A DNA stretch of 64,000 bases from Bryobacterales bacterium KBS 96. Lineage in GTDB: Bacteria > Acidobacteriota > Terriglobia > Bryobacterales > Bryobacteraceae. The position numbers and the translations under genes are program-made. Shown in pieces: positions 46,573 to 54,837 of this stretch. Within the stretch, counting starts at the first letter, position 1, and each line of letters opens with the position of its first letter. The notes under the pieces were generated by a model. That model did no database searches, had not been told where the DNA came from, and was given only the letters and a program-made list of their open reading frames with translations. The stretch is taken from NCBI GenBank assembly GCA_000381625.1, contig KB906767.1:3429304-3493303 (forward strand). The letters run 5' to 3'.

Positions 46573-47011
46573 GGGTGGTCATCGAAGGCGCGTTTGACGT
46601 GTTCTGCGGCCGAAGCCGTTTTGCCGTTTTGAATTCCGGGCGTCGGAAACGGTCCAAACTCTGGTAGCCGACGCCTTGTCGCAACCTATGGCGAAATCGT
46701 GCACGATGTGTGGTGTTGTCGCAAGCTTAGTTGCTCCTGCAGGATTACTCCACTGTGACGGCCTACTGATTAGCTTTCCAGTTGTTCCAGTATGATCCGC
46801 CAGCCAGATATTAGCCGGACGGAATCGACGTTTCCCGGTATTATTCGCCTGGTTTCCGCGTAATCCTGCCGCAACCCGGAAACTGTGCCCAGGCGCCCGG
46901 TTGTCGTTCGAAAGCCTCTCCGAGCAGGCGACATAAACTGCCCGTTTGGGTAGCTCACTTACGAAATAGATCTGTCTGTAGAGTGTCCTGCCGCTTGAAC
47001 CCGGTATCTGG
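46573..47011. other. Intergenic stretch, no gene seen
   Basis: About 440 bp without a recognisable gene on either strand, between the zinc-ribbon gene and the converging secreted-protein gene. Confidence 0.45.
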
Positions 47012-48106
47012 CTAGCGTCGGAGGATCTTGTCTCTAATCAAATGTCGAAGATCGGGCTTGAATTCGTTCCAGAGATTCCCTGCGGCGATACTCGAGACAC
47101 CCCACCCGGCCAACTGTAGTGCTCCAGGATGTGCAACATCCTCTCGCCCCGGGTGGAAAACATCGATGACAATGCTGCTGCTTACGATGGCCGCGATGTT
47201 CGCGATCGCGATGTCATTGCCGTGAGGTGTCTCTAGGATAAAAGTGCTCATCAGTGCGTGCTGTGACCGTCTCCACACGTTGCGGCTGTGAGACGGCTTA
47301 TAGCGCAGGTCTTCGTGAAGAAGTGCCGCCGCGCCGCTTTGAGTGCCGTATGTCACCAGCCTCTGCGTAAAGGAGGCAACGAAGTGATTGGTAAACCGGT
47401 CCGCCCCTCGGCCCCAAACCGGACTAGAACTAAACAGCAGCACTGCGGCCGACGAAAACGCGGAAGCTGCATAGGGTGGTACTCGAGTAAGTGTTTTATC
47501 AGTGAAAAGTGTAAGCCGCTCGTTGTTCGTGAGCGGGGCAGCTGAATCTACAATTGGCGGGGTTGAACTCGAAAACGACCGCTGGAGATTTTCGAACATC
47601 CGGTCCTGATCATTGTTCTGAAATGTCATCTTGTGATACGCAAACTCTCCCAGATGTGCTAATCGGCTTTCGGAGTCCTGAGAGCCATGTCCATCGAAGT
47701 GCAGCCAGAGTTTCAGTGGTTCGCCGGGAACTCGACGGAAAATAGCGTGCATCGAAGGGGAATTCTTTTCACGGAAGCTCTGGATGGTCGTCGGGTGAGT
47801 GTGTGCCAATCGAAATATGAGAGGATCTTTCGCCCAGGTCTCCCGATCGTTCAGGCAACTTTGCAATAGCTCTTCGGCACCTTTGATGACTTCAACATTC
47901 TTTGGCCTCTCGACGCCGAAAGATAGGTACGGCAGGTCGCCTTTTGTCAGCCTATATTGCAGATTCGACCTGATAGAGTGTTGATTCGAGTCCTGCGCTA
48001 TACCAGGTAGGCTGGCCAGCAAACCCAACGACAATATTGCAGAGAATCGCACACGCTTTGTTGAGCAACTTGAGTGTGAAGCCAAGGGCGATTGACGTCT
48101 GTGCAA
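47012..48106 (-). CDS. Secreted protein of unknown function, acidobacterial type
   Basis: 364 residues from TTG 48106; GTG 48052 would place the signal peptide (RFSAILSLGLLASLPGIAQ) at the very N-terminus and may be the true start. The C-terminal third (GAAALLHEDLRYKPSHSRNV, WRRSQHALMSTF, GVSSIAAGNLWNEFKPDL) resembles secreted or outer-membrane proteins found repeatedly in Acidobacteriota. The middle part (VERPKNVEVIKGAEELLQS) is not recognised. Function unknown. Lies 49 bp downstream of the Crp-type regulator gene on the same strand and may be cotranscribed with it. Confidence 0.7.
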   Translation of the reverse strand: MHRRQSPLASHSSCSTKRVRFSAILSLGLLASLPGIAQDSNQHSIRSNLQYRLTKGDLPYLSFGVERPKNVEVIKGAEELLQSCLNDRETWAKDPLIFRLAHTHPTTIQSFREKNSPSMHAIFRRVPGEPLKLWLHFDGHGSQDSESRLAHLGEFAYHKMTFQNNDQDRMFENLQRSFSSSTPPIVDSAAPLTNNERLTLFTDKTLTRVPPYAASAFSSAAVLLFSSSPVWGRGADRFTNHFVASFTQRLVTYGTQSGAAALLHEDLRYKPSHSRNVWRRSQHALMSTFILETPHGNDIAIANIAAIVSSSIVIDVFHPGREDVAHPGALQLAGWGVSSIAAGNLWNEFKPDLRHLIRDKILRR

Positions 48107-48155
48107 AATTGCTCACAACGTGGCTTAGGAATGTGCGGAGCGAATAGTAAGGGCG

Positions 48156-48809
48156 TTAATCGTGAAGGACGATGTTGAGCAAAGAACTGTGAACTTCCAG
48201 TCCACCGTTATAGGTGATAAAACCAAGTTTGCGAAACTTGTTTAAAAAAAAGCTCACGCGGGCGCGGGTGGTTCCGATCATTTCCGCTAGTGTCTCTTGG
48301 CTCATCTTTGGAATTATTTGTTGGGGCTCACCCTCCTTTCCGAAGCTGGCCAGAAGCAGCAGGATGCGGGCGAGTCGTTTCTCGCTGGAGTTGAAAAGCT
48401 GGTCCACGAGGTCCTCCTCGACACGAATGTTGCGAGAGAGGACATAAGCCAGAAAGAGTTCGGCAAATTCTGGCTCTTCACGAATCACCCGAGTGGCAGC
48501 AGGTTTGGCGAGTCGCACGACCTTACATGCGGACAGTCCGGAAGCGGTTGCCATGCGTAGTTGTTGTCCTGCCAGACATCCCTCACCGAAAAATGCTCCA
48601 GGTGCGAATATGCCAACTACCGCCTCTTTGCCCTGTTTGGAGACAACACTGAGTTTAACCTTGCCTTTTTGGATGTAGAAGATCGCGTCCGCCGGGTCTC
48701 CCTGCGAAAAAATTATTCCATTCTTCTGGTAATCGATGATCGTCCTTCCTTCACCGACCTTGGCCAGAAAAGCCTTGGGATCGAAACTCAACCGTCCTTT
48801 GGGTTTCAC
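48156..48809 (-). CDS. Crp/Fnr-family transcriptional regulator
   Basis: 217 residues from GTG 48809 (an upstream frame to 48932 exists but is unlike the family). Cyclic-nucleotide-type sensor domain: IIFSQGDPADAIFYIQKGKV, GIFAPGAFFGEGCLAG; C-terminal winged helix MSQETLAEMIGTTRARVSFF with the recognition helix TRARVSFFLNKFRKLG. No N-terminal cysteine cluster, so it is not an oxygen-sensing FNR. The effector is unknown. Confidence 0.88.
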   Translation of the reverse strand: MKPKGRLSFDPKAFLAKVGEGRTIIDYQKNGIIFSQGDPADAIFYIQKGKVKLSVVSKQGKEAVVGIFAPGAFFGEGCLAGQQLRMATASGLSACKVVRLAKPAATRVIREEPEFAELFLAYVLSRNIRVEEDLVDQLFNSSEKRLARILLLLASFGKEGEPQQIIPKMSQETLAEMIGTTRARVSFFLNKFRKLGFITYNGGLEVHSSLLNIVLHD

Positions 48810-48962
48810 GCCTCTGTGCCAATTGTAAGTCAAAATTTCGAATCTGGCCTTAGCCTCTGGGATGTGGGCGAGCTTTGGGTGAGTCCTACGACGAGATACG
48901 AACCCCGCTCGTGCGGATGACCAACGCACCAAATTTCGCAGGCTCTTTATGGATGCAAAAGC

Positions 48963-50024
48963 TCACCCGAAAAGCGCCGATTGCGCGGGTGAACTATCTG
49001 CGTCTCGAAAATTACTCAAACCGACTCCGACGAGACGAAAACGCTGGCTGGGATCGAGTGCAACGCGCTCACAAAGGGAAAGCGCAATCTTTGTTACTTC
49101 GTTGCATGAGGCAGGTGGAGAAGACGGTGTGCAGCTACGGCTAATAATGTTGAAATCGCTGGTCTTCAGCTTCAGAACAACGGTTCGAGCGATCCGTGAT
49201 TCCTTTCGCGAAGCAGCCCAAACCTTTTCTGCGACGCGGCGAATTACTGGTTCTAACTCTATTAAGAGGAGGTCATGCTCAAAAGTGTCCTCGGCAGAGA
49301 TGGATTTTGTGGGTCTGTTGGGAACGACCTCGCTCGGATCGATGCCGCGGGCCAGCTCGTAAAGGCGTAGGCCATATCGGCCAAATTGCGCTTCGAGAGC
49401 CGTTCTGTCCAGACTTTGCAGACTCCCCACAGTGTGAATACCAATATCTTGCAGCTTCCTTTCAGTCACCTTGCCTACACCAGGCAAACGTTCGACAGGC
49501 AGGGGCGATAGGAATGCATTCACATCTTCGGGCCGGATGACGAAGAGTCCGTCTGGTTTGTGCCAATCAGAAGCAATTTTTGCGAGAAATTTGTTCGGCG
49601 CCACGCCGGCGGAGGCCGTTAATTGCAGTTCCTCACGGATCTGCTTACGGATAGTACGGGCGACGCGCGTAGCAGTCGGCAAGCCGGTTTTGTTTTCCGT
49701 CACGTCGAGATAAGCTTCATCGAGCGACAGCGGCTCGACCAAATCCGTGTGGCGGCGGAAGATCTCCTGCGCCATACGTGAGACGGCGCGATAGCGTGGG
49801 AAATCCGGTGGAACAAATATTGCTTTCGGGCACAAGCGTTCCGCGCGTACCGCCGGCATGGCCGAGCGCACACCGAACCGCCTGGCTTCATAGGAAGCCG
49901 CACAAACGACCGAGCGCTTTCCCTTCCAGGCGACAATGACCGGTTTTCCGCGTAACGCGGGATCATCGCGCTGCTCGACTGAAGCGTAAAACGCATCCAT
50001 GTCGATATGAACGATTTTCCGCAT
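48963..50024 (-). CDS. dinB: DNA polymerase IV
   Basis: Y-family translesion polymerase, 353 residues. Metal-binding motifs HIDMDAFYASVE (D8, D10) and SLDEAYLDVT, then the helix-hairpin-helix region VERLPGVGKVTERKLQDIG and the little-finger domain (SISAEDTFEHDLL). C-terminus without a clear beta-clamp motif. Downstream, on the same strand, of the broken ligase gene, hinting at a former repair operon. Confidence 0.94.
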   Translation of the reverse strand: MRKIVHIDMDAFYASVEQRDDPALRGKPVIVAWKGKRSVVCAASYEARRFGVRSAMPAVRAERLCPKAIFVPPDFPRYRAVSRMAQEIFRRHTDLVEPLSLDEAYLDVTENKTGLPTATRVARTIRKQIREELQLTASAGVAPNKFLAKIASDWHKPDGLFVIRPEDVNAFLSPLPVERLPGVGKVTERKLQDIGIHTVGSLQSLDRTALEAQFGRYGLRLYELARGIDPSEVVPNRPTKSISAEDTFEHDLLLIELEPVIRRVAEKVWAASRKESRIARTVVLKLKTSDFNIISRSCTPSSPPASCNEVTKIALSLCERVALDPSQRFRLVGVGLSNFRDADSSPAQSALFG

Positions 50025-50064
50025 TCGGGCTTCTTGTGTTCATTATTGGCGCCACGTACAACAA

Positions 50065-50680
50065 TCAGCTTTCTTTGTGTACTTTACTGGCGTCCTTATC
50101 ATCTCGCAGCCCTACAAAGCGGGAATGGCGAAGATGGTCGGTGGCGGTCCAATCTGTGAATTCCACTTCTGCAACGACCTTCGGCTTCACCCAACGATAT
50201 TTCTTCATTGCTTCAGAGGTTAGCGCTTCACCATGCCTTGCAGTCTTCGCCTCTGGCAGATTTGTCGAACGGGCATACTTTTGTTTCGAGAGGGCGCAAA
50301 CGCGCAAACACCTGCTTCTTCACGTCCGGTGTGAAGCCGTTCTTAATCTTTGCGATGAAAATGAGCTTGCCTGCGTCATCGTAATATCCGACTGCCAAAT
50401 TATCGAAGTGGTTCTTCCCGGCGCGGTAGCCGCCAATCACCAATTCCTGGCCTTTGTTCACGCGAAACTTGACCCAGGCTCCGCTTCGCTCTCCCGATTC
50501 GTACCGGCTATCGACGCGTTTCGCGACGATACCTTCAAGTCCTTGCGCTTTTACAGCGGCGATGAGGTCCTGTGGCGCAGCTTCAAGTGCCGCAGATAAT
50601 CGCAGCGGCTCGTCCGCATTTTGAAACGCTTCTTCGAGCAATCCGCGGCGCTGCTGCAACTCCAGCGATTCCTCAAACGC
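50065..50680 (-). pseudogene. ligD: Broken ATP-dependent DNA ligase (LigD-type ligase domain), C-terminal part
   Basis: Frame 1 (50659-50228) reads GLLEEAFQNADEPLRL, LEGIVAKRVDSRYESGERSG and WVKFRVNKGQELVIGGYRAG, ligase motifs IV-VI. After CPF an extra G near 50266 shifts the frame; the true continuation NLPEAKTARHGEALTSEAMK, RWVKPKVVAEVEFTDWT ends at 50065. At the 5' side the gene stops at about 50680, where transposase sequence begins. The adenylation lysine motif is absent. Two lesions make it inactive. Confidence 0.85.
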
Positions 50681-51282
50681 ATCGAGTCAAAAACGGATCC
50701 AGCGGAACAGCCGCTGCCGCCGGCAAAGGATTCGGTTCGCAAATGCAAAGTGATGTCTCCTACCAAAGCGTTGTCTCTTCGAGAGGAAGCATACCGAGTA
50801 CTCGGCGTGGACCTCACCACAATCCCGGGTCTAAGCGTTCTGACTGTCCAAACCATAGTCGCAGAGATTGGCCCAGACTTTTCGAGATTTAGAAGCGCGG
50901 CCGCGTTCAGTTCCTGGATGGGCCTTTGCCCGGACAATCGTATTAGTGGCGGCAAGGTGCTACGCACCGGCACGCGGAGGGTCAAGAATCGCCTTGCCGC
51001 TGCACTACGGTGGCCGCACAATCGCTGCAGGCCAGCCAGTCAGCGCTTGGCGAATTCTACCGAAGGATGCGCTCAAAACTCGGAGCGCCAAAGGCGATTA
51101 CGGCAACAGCTCACAAACTTGCCCGCATAATTTACCATCTGATCACCACCCGCAAACCATACGATGAAAGCGTGTTCGCAACCCTCGAAGTCAGCTATCG
51201 TCAGCGAACCGCAAACCGGCTAAAGACTCAAGCTCAGGCTGTTGGATTCACACTCGTGCCGACGAATGCGGCGAACCTGTGA
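50621..51282 (+). pseudogene. IS110-family transposase remnant, C-terminal half
   Basis: Frame 1 contains LTTIPGLSVLTVQTIVAEIG, PDFSRFRSAAAFSSWMGLCP and GGKVLRTGTRRVKNRLA, the Transposase_20 domain of IS110-type recombinases. Near 51005 the frame changes and the rest (YRRMRSKLGAPKAITATAHK, LARIIYHLITTRKPY) continues to 51282. The N-terminal DEDD nuclease half is missing. Its left end abuts or overlaps the broken ligase gene, so insertion followed by deletion is likely. Confidence 0.82.
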
Positions 51283-52013
51283 TATTGAGTTCCTTAGGAG
51301 CATTGCCCGCCTCCGCTCCACCTGCCGCTCTCATTCTCAACCGGAAACAACTCGTTCGCCAGCAGTTTTCAGCGGACGGTAACTGTTCCCTACCTCCACT
51401 GTCTCAATTCACCGCGCAGTCCAGGATCATCATTCGGATGGTTTCCGTCTTAGACATCGTGGAACTGCTGCTGTTTTGCTCGACATTGCCCGGATCGGCG
51501 GAGAAATAGACAGAGCGATCGTACATTTCGCGGGGCTCGCCCTGTGGGGACTGTGGAGCTTGATCCAGTGCCGCCATGACCCGAAGCCTACAACAAGTGC
51601 GCCGATGCTTTCTTTCCACAGGTAACCCCGTCGTCGCTAAATCGCCGCGCCGGATGTAAACCGTGCCATAGCCTCTCCTTTGGTTTGGCAACCTTCCTTT
51701 CCTCATCGCAATGAATCAAGCTGTCCGGTTCGTCCCGTATTCCTTTTCCTTCCTGATGTGCTTGGCACCGCTTCAGCCGACACCCGTTGCGCCCGGCACT
51801 AGCGTCCGTTCTGCTTTGCGCTTCTTTCCCTTTCTTGGTTGAGGAAGCGCACCGCGCAGCGGTTCCGGTCCCACCACAAAGTTCTCAGGGCTACGCCTTT
51901 CGCAAACCCGGCGAAAAACTTTGCGATCCCCCGAAAAAGCACGTTCCCCAGCTTGGGAGCAACCAGCCTCGCGGTTTTGTGCCCAAGCACAGCAGGGCAG
52001 AAAGGAAAAAGGT
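51283..52013. other. Region between IS110 remnant and ssb
   Basis: An open minus-strand frame (51404-51706) begins MRKGRLPNQRRGYGTVYIRR and has no recognisable domain; it may be a small accessory gene or chance. Upstream of ssb the stretch 51850-52010 should hold the ssb promoter, and GCAGAAAGGAAAAAGG before 52014 is its ribosome-binding site. Nothing else recognised. Confidence 0.4.
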
Positions 52014-52433
52014 ATGAACCTCAATCAGCTTTCGATCATTGGATTTCTTGGCAAGAACGCCGAAACCAAATATCTGCCGAATGGCACTCCCGTGACTAAG
52101 TTCTCCGTCGCGACCCAAAAGTCCTGGAAGGATGAGAACGACGAATGGAAAGAAAAGACCCAATGGCATAACGTCGTCGCCTTCGGCAGAGGCTTCGCGC
52201 AAGTGGCGGACCGGCTCGTGAAAGGCGCTCATGTCTTCGTGCAGGGCGAGCTGACCACGCGCGAGTATGACCGCACCATCAAGATTTCCGCCGGCAAGGG
52301 CAAAAATGTCGAGCACGTGATCCAGCAGTTCGTTGTCGAACTCAAAGTCGATACGATCCGGAGCCTCGATCGCTCCAGCTCCAACGGCGAGCAAAGCGAC
52401 GCCGCCGAACCTCCGGCGGAGGGTTACGAATAG
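52014..52433 (+). CDS. ssb: Single-stranded DNA-binding protein
   Basis: 139 residues from ATG 52014 behind AAAGGAAAAAGG. OB-fold: MNLNQLSIIGFLGKNAETKY, TKFSVATQKSWKD, TQWHNVVAFGRGFAQVADRL, KGAHVFVQGELTTREY. The C-terminus is acidic and short (AEPPAEGYE) and does not end in the DDDIPF peptide of the chromosomal SSB, so this is probably an accessory copy carried by a mobile element. Confidence 0.92.
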   Translation: MNLNQLSIIGFLGKNAETKYLPNGTPVTKFSVATQKSWKDENDEWKEKTQWHNVVAFGRGFAQVADRLVKGAHVFVQGELTTREYDRTIKISAGKGKNVEHVIQQFVVELKVDTIRSLDRSSSNGEQSDAAEPPAEGYE

Positions 52434-52451
52434 GGGCACGCGCCCCTTCTT
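52433..52451 (+). terminator. Rho-independent-like terminator of ssb
   Basis: GGGGC-acgc-GCCCC hairpin beginning at the last base of the stop codon, followed by TTCTT. Confidence 0.6.
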
Positions 52452-52950
52452 CCATAAGGTGTCGCTCCCGCTAACTTCCGCGAGATCGCCTGGAGCAGCA
52501 CGGTCCGAAGAATTATTCGATTGGAACTCCCGGACGCGGCCGTATTGTCTGCGTCCAGGGCATCGCCTTCTCGGGTTTTCGGTCCCCCAATTTTCTCAAG
52601 GCTGTCGGAAGCGACTCTTTCTGAAAATTGGCTCCCCCGCAAAGGTCGCAAGCGACCCGATCCCGTGGACTCTCGTGGAGCCCCGCTGTGCGCATACACC
52701 CATGCGCGAAAGGCAGTCGCCCCGCCTGTACCCTTCTAAATAGGACTGAGCCCAGTGCCCAGTTCGATCGACAACCGTCAAGAGTGCCTTCGCCGCGCAG
52801 CACAGACAGCGCCAGGAAAGGACATGCACCTTGCCGGTAGGGTCGTGATGCACTTCCAGTGGGGAGTAGCGCCACCAGCACAGGGGTGAGCGCCAGTACA
52901 GGCGTGATAGCAGCATCGCGAGAACCAAAAGATAAGGATTATTTGACTAC
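52452..52950. other. Non-coding stretch upstream of an IS110-type element
   Basis: No convincing gene on either strand. In IS110-type elements the non-coding left end upstream of the transposase can encode the bridge RNA that guides insertion, so the last 200-250 bp before 52951 are a candidate. The element boundaries were not determined. Confidence 0.4.
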
Positions 52951-54215
52951 TTGACCGAACAATTACAGTATTTTGTTGGCATCGATTGGGGAAGTGAGAA
53001 TCATCGCATCGTCTCGCTCAATCATGAGGACGAGTGATTGAGCAATACGATGCAGCGCACAGCGGCCGGGGGCTGGAGGCTCTGGTTGATCGGCTCCGCA
53101 AAACTTGCCGCTGCCTCCCGGAGGAGGTCGGAATCGCCATCGAAGTATCGTGGGGAGCCGTTGTGGAAACACTTGCTGAAGCCGGCTTCTCGGTGTTCTC
53201 CATGAATCCGAAGCAGGTGGACCGCTTCCGCGATCGTTACACCGTTGCCGGCGCAAAAGATGACTCCCGGGATGCGCTCGTGCTCGCAAGCGCTTTGAGA
53301 ACCGACCGAAAGAGTTTCAAGACCGTCCAGGCAGACGATCCGGAAATCATCCGTTTGCGGGAGCTTTCCCGACTCGAGGAAGAGCTTAAGAACGAGCTAC
53401 GCCCGGCGACCAATCAGCTCTGGGAACAGTTGCACCGTTATTTCCCGCAGATCTTGAAGCTGAGCTCTGGAGCCGACGACCTCTTTGTATGGGATTTACT
53501 GAGTAAGGCTCCGACGCCAGCTAAAGCGGCAAAGCTTACATCCACGCGGATTGGCCAGATCTTGGCTCGTCACCGAATCAGTCGGTTCACCACGGAGCAA
53601 GTCGTAGCTATTCTGATGGAGCCATCTTTACAATTGGCACCCGGGGCGGCAGAAGCGGCCAGCGAACATATTCTCTTCCTACTGCCCCGAATTATTCTGC
53701 TTGATCAGCAGGTGAGAGATGTAGAACGCCGAATCGCGGGCCTTTTGAAGGCGCTGCCCGAAAATGTCGATGGCAGCTCCGGTAAATCTCGCGATGTTGA
53801 TCTTCTCCTTTCGTTGCCAGGTCTCGGAACGATCATTGCTGCCACGATTCTTTCCGAAGCATCAGGCCCTGTTCGCGAGCGAGATTGTCACGCCCTCCGC
53901 TGTTATGCCGGAACTGCTCCCGTTACCAAGCAAAGTGCGAAACGCCGAATGGTCAGCATGCGACATGCGTGCAGCGCGCGAATTCGACAAGCTGTCTTCC
54001 ATTGGTCCAGTCGCAGCATTATGTTTGATTCCCAGAGCCGGCAACACTATGACAGGTTGCGGGCCGCGGGACACACGCACTCCAGGGCATTGCGCGGCGT
54101 AACAGACCGCTTGCTGCCAGTCCTGATTGCCATTCTCAAATCTGGAATACCCTATGATGCTGGTCGGCGTAGAATGTCCAATCGCCAGACGAACCGTGCC
54201 CTTGCGATGACCTAA
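52951..54215 (+). mobile_element. IS110-family transposase, interrupted by a frameshift
   Basis: A first frame starts at TTG 52951 and contains QYFVGIDWGSENHRIVSLNH (first catalytic Asp) but stops at 53037. The main frame starts at GTG 53034 (393 residues) and holds the rest: IAIEVSWGAVVETL (Glu), VAGAKDDSRDALVLAS (Asp pair), and the C-terminal Transposase_20 domain with LLSLPGLGTIIAATILSEA and YAGTAPVTKQSAKRR (serine). The two frames overlap by 4 bases with no slippery heptamer, so a base loss is more likely than programmed frameshifting. Ends not defined. Confidence 0.85.
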
Positions 54216-54437
54216 ATCAGACTATCGGCCGCGCTGTTCTCTCGCTCTCGCCGCGCCACGCCTCCGAGCAAAACTCAGACGCATCCGAGCGAGCATACTT
54301 TCCAGATTGCTGACCATCCTCCTGCAATCCTCTCGATGAGCGCATTGGCCTGTTGTCGTCAGTATAGAACTCCTTGCTCTGAGCAGCCCTTCTTCTCAGC
54401 GTACATTTTCAATGAGCCCTCCCAATTCCTGTTGACA

Positions 54438-54470
54438 TCCGACCCAAGATAATGCCAAGCTTAGGTCGGA
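54438..54470. promoter_or_regulatory. Inverted repeat before padR (probable PadR operator)
   Basis: TCCGACCCAAG and CTTAGGTCGGA are reverse complements in 10 of 11 positions, separated by 11 bp. TTGACA lies just upstream (54432-54437). The repeat covers an upstream ATG (54452), so the ATG at 54470 is the better padR start. Confidence 0.65.
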
Positions 54471-54835
54471 TGCCTCCCCAAGACAATCCCGACGATCGCA
54501 TCGCCCTCTTGCAGGGAACGCTCGACTTGCTCATTCTCAAAACCCTCGTGCTCGGCTCGTGTCACGGGCAAGGCATAGCGCGCTCCATACAACGTCAGTC
54601 GGAAGAGGTCTTTTTCGTTGATCATGGTTCGCTCTATCTTGCTCTCCAGCGCCTTGAAGACAAGAAGTGGATCAGCGCCAAGTGGGGCGTTAGCGAGAAT
54701 AACCGTAAGGCGCGCTTCTATTCGCTGACTGCCAAAGGACGCCAGCAGCTCGTAGAAAAGACCAGCGAATGGCAGCGGTTGACGAGAGCGATGGGATTGA
54801 TTCTGGATGGTCGACCGAGCAGCGAGGAGGTCTAG
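54470..54835 (+). CDS. PadR-family transcriptional regulator
   Basis: 121 residues from ATG 54470. PadR winged helix: [25 protein letters not shown]-like segment [52 protein letters not shown]. Paired with the large permease gene that starts 2 bp after its stop, the classic arrangement of ADOP permeases in Acidobacteriota. It probably binds the inverted repeat at its own start. Confidence 0.9.
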   Translation: MPPQDNPDDRIALLQGTLDLLILKTLVLGSCHGQGIARSIQRQSEEVFFVDHGSLYLALQRLEDKKWISAKWGVSENNRKARFYSLTAKGRQQLVEKTSEWQRLTRAMGLILDGRPSSEEV

Positions 54836-54837
54836 TC

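Noticed and set aside
52513-52928. Minus-strand open frames between ssb and the IS110-type element
   Set aside because: Overlapping frames of similar length, low-complexity translations, no ribosome-binding site or domain.
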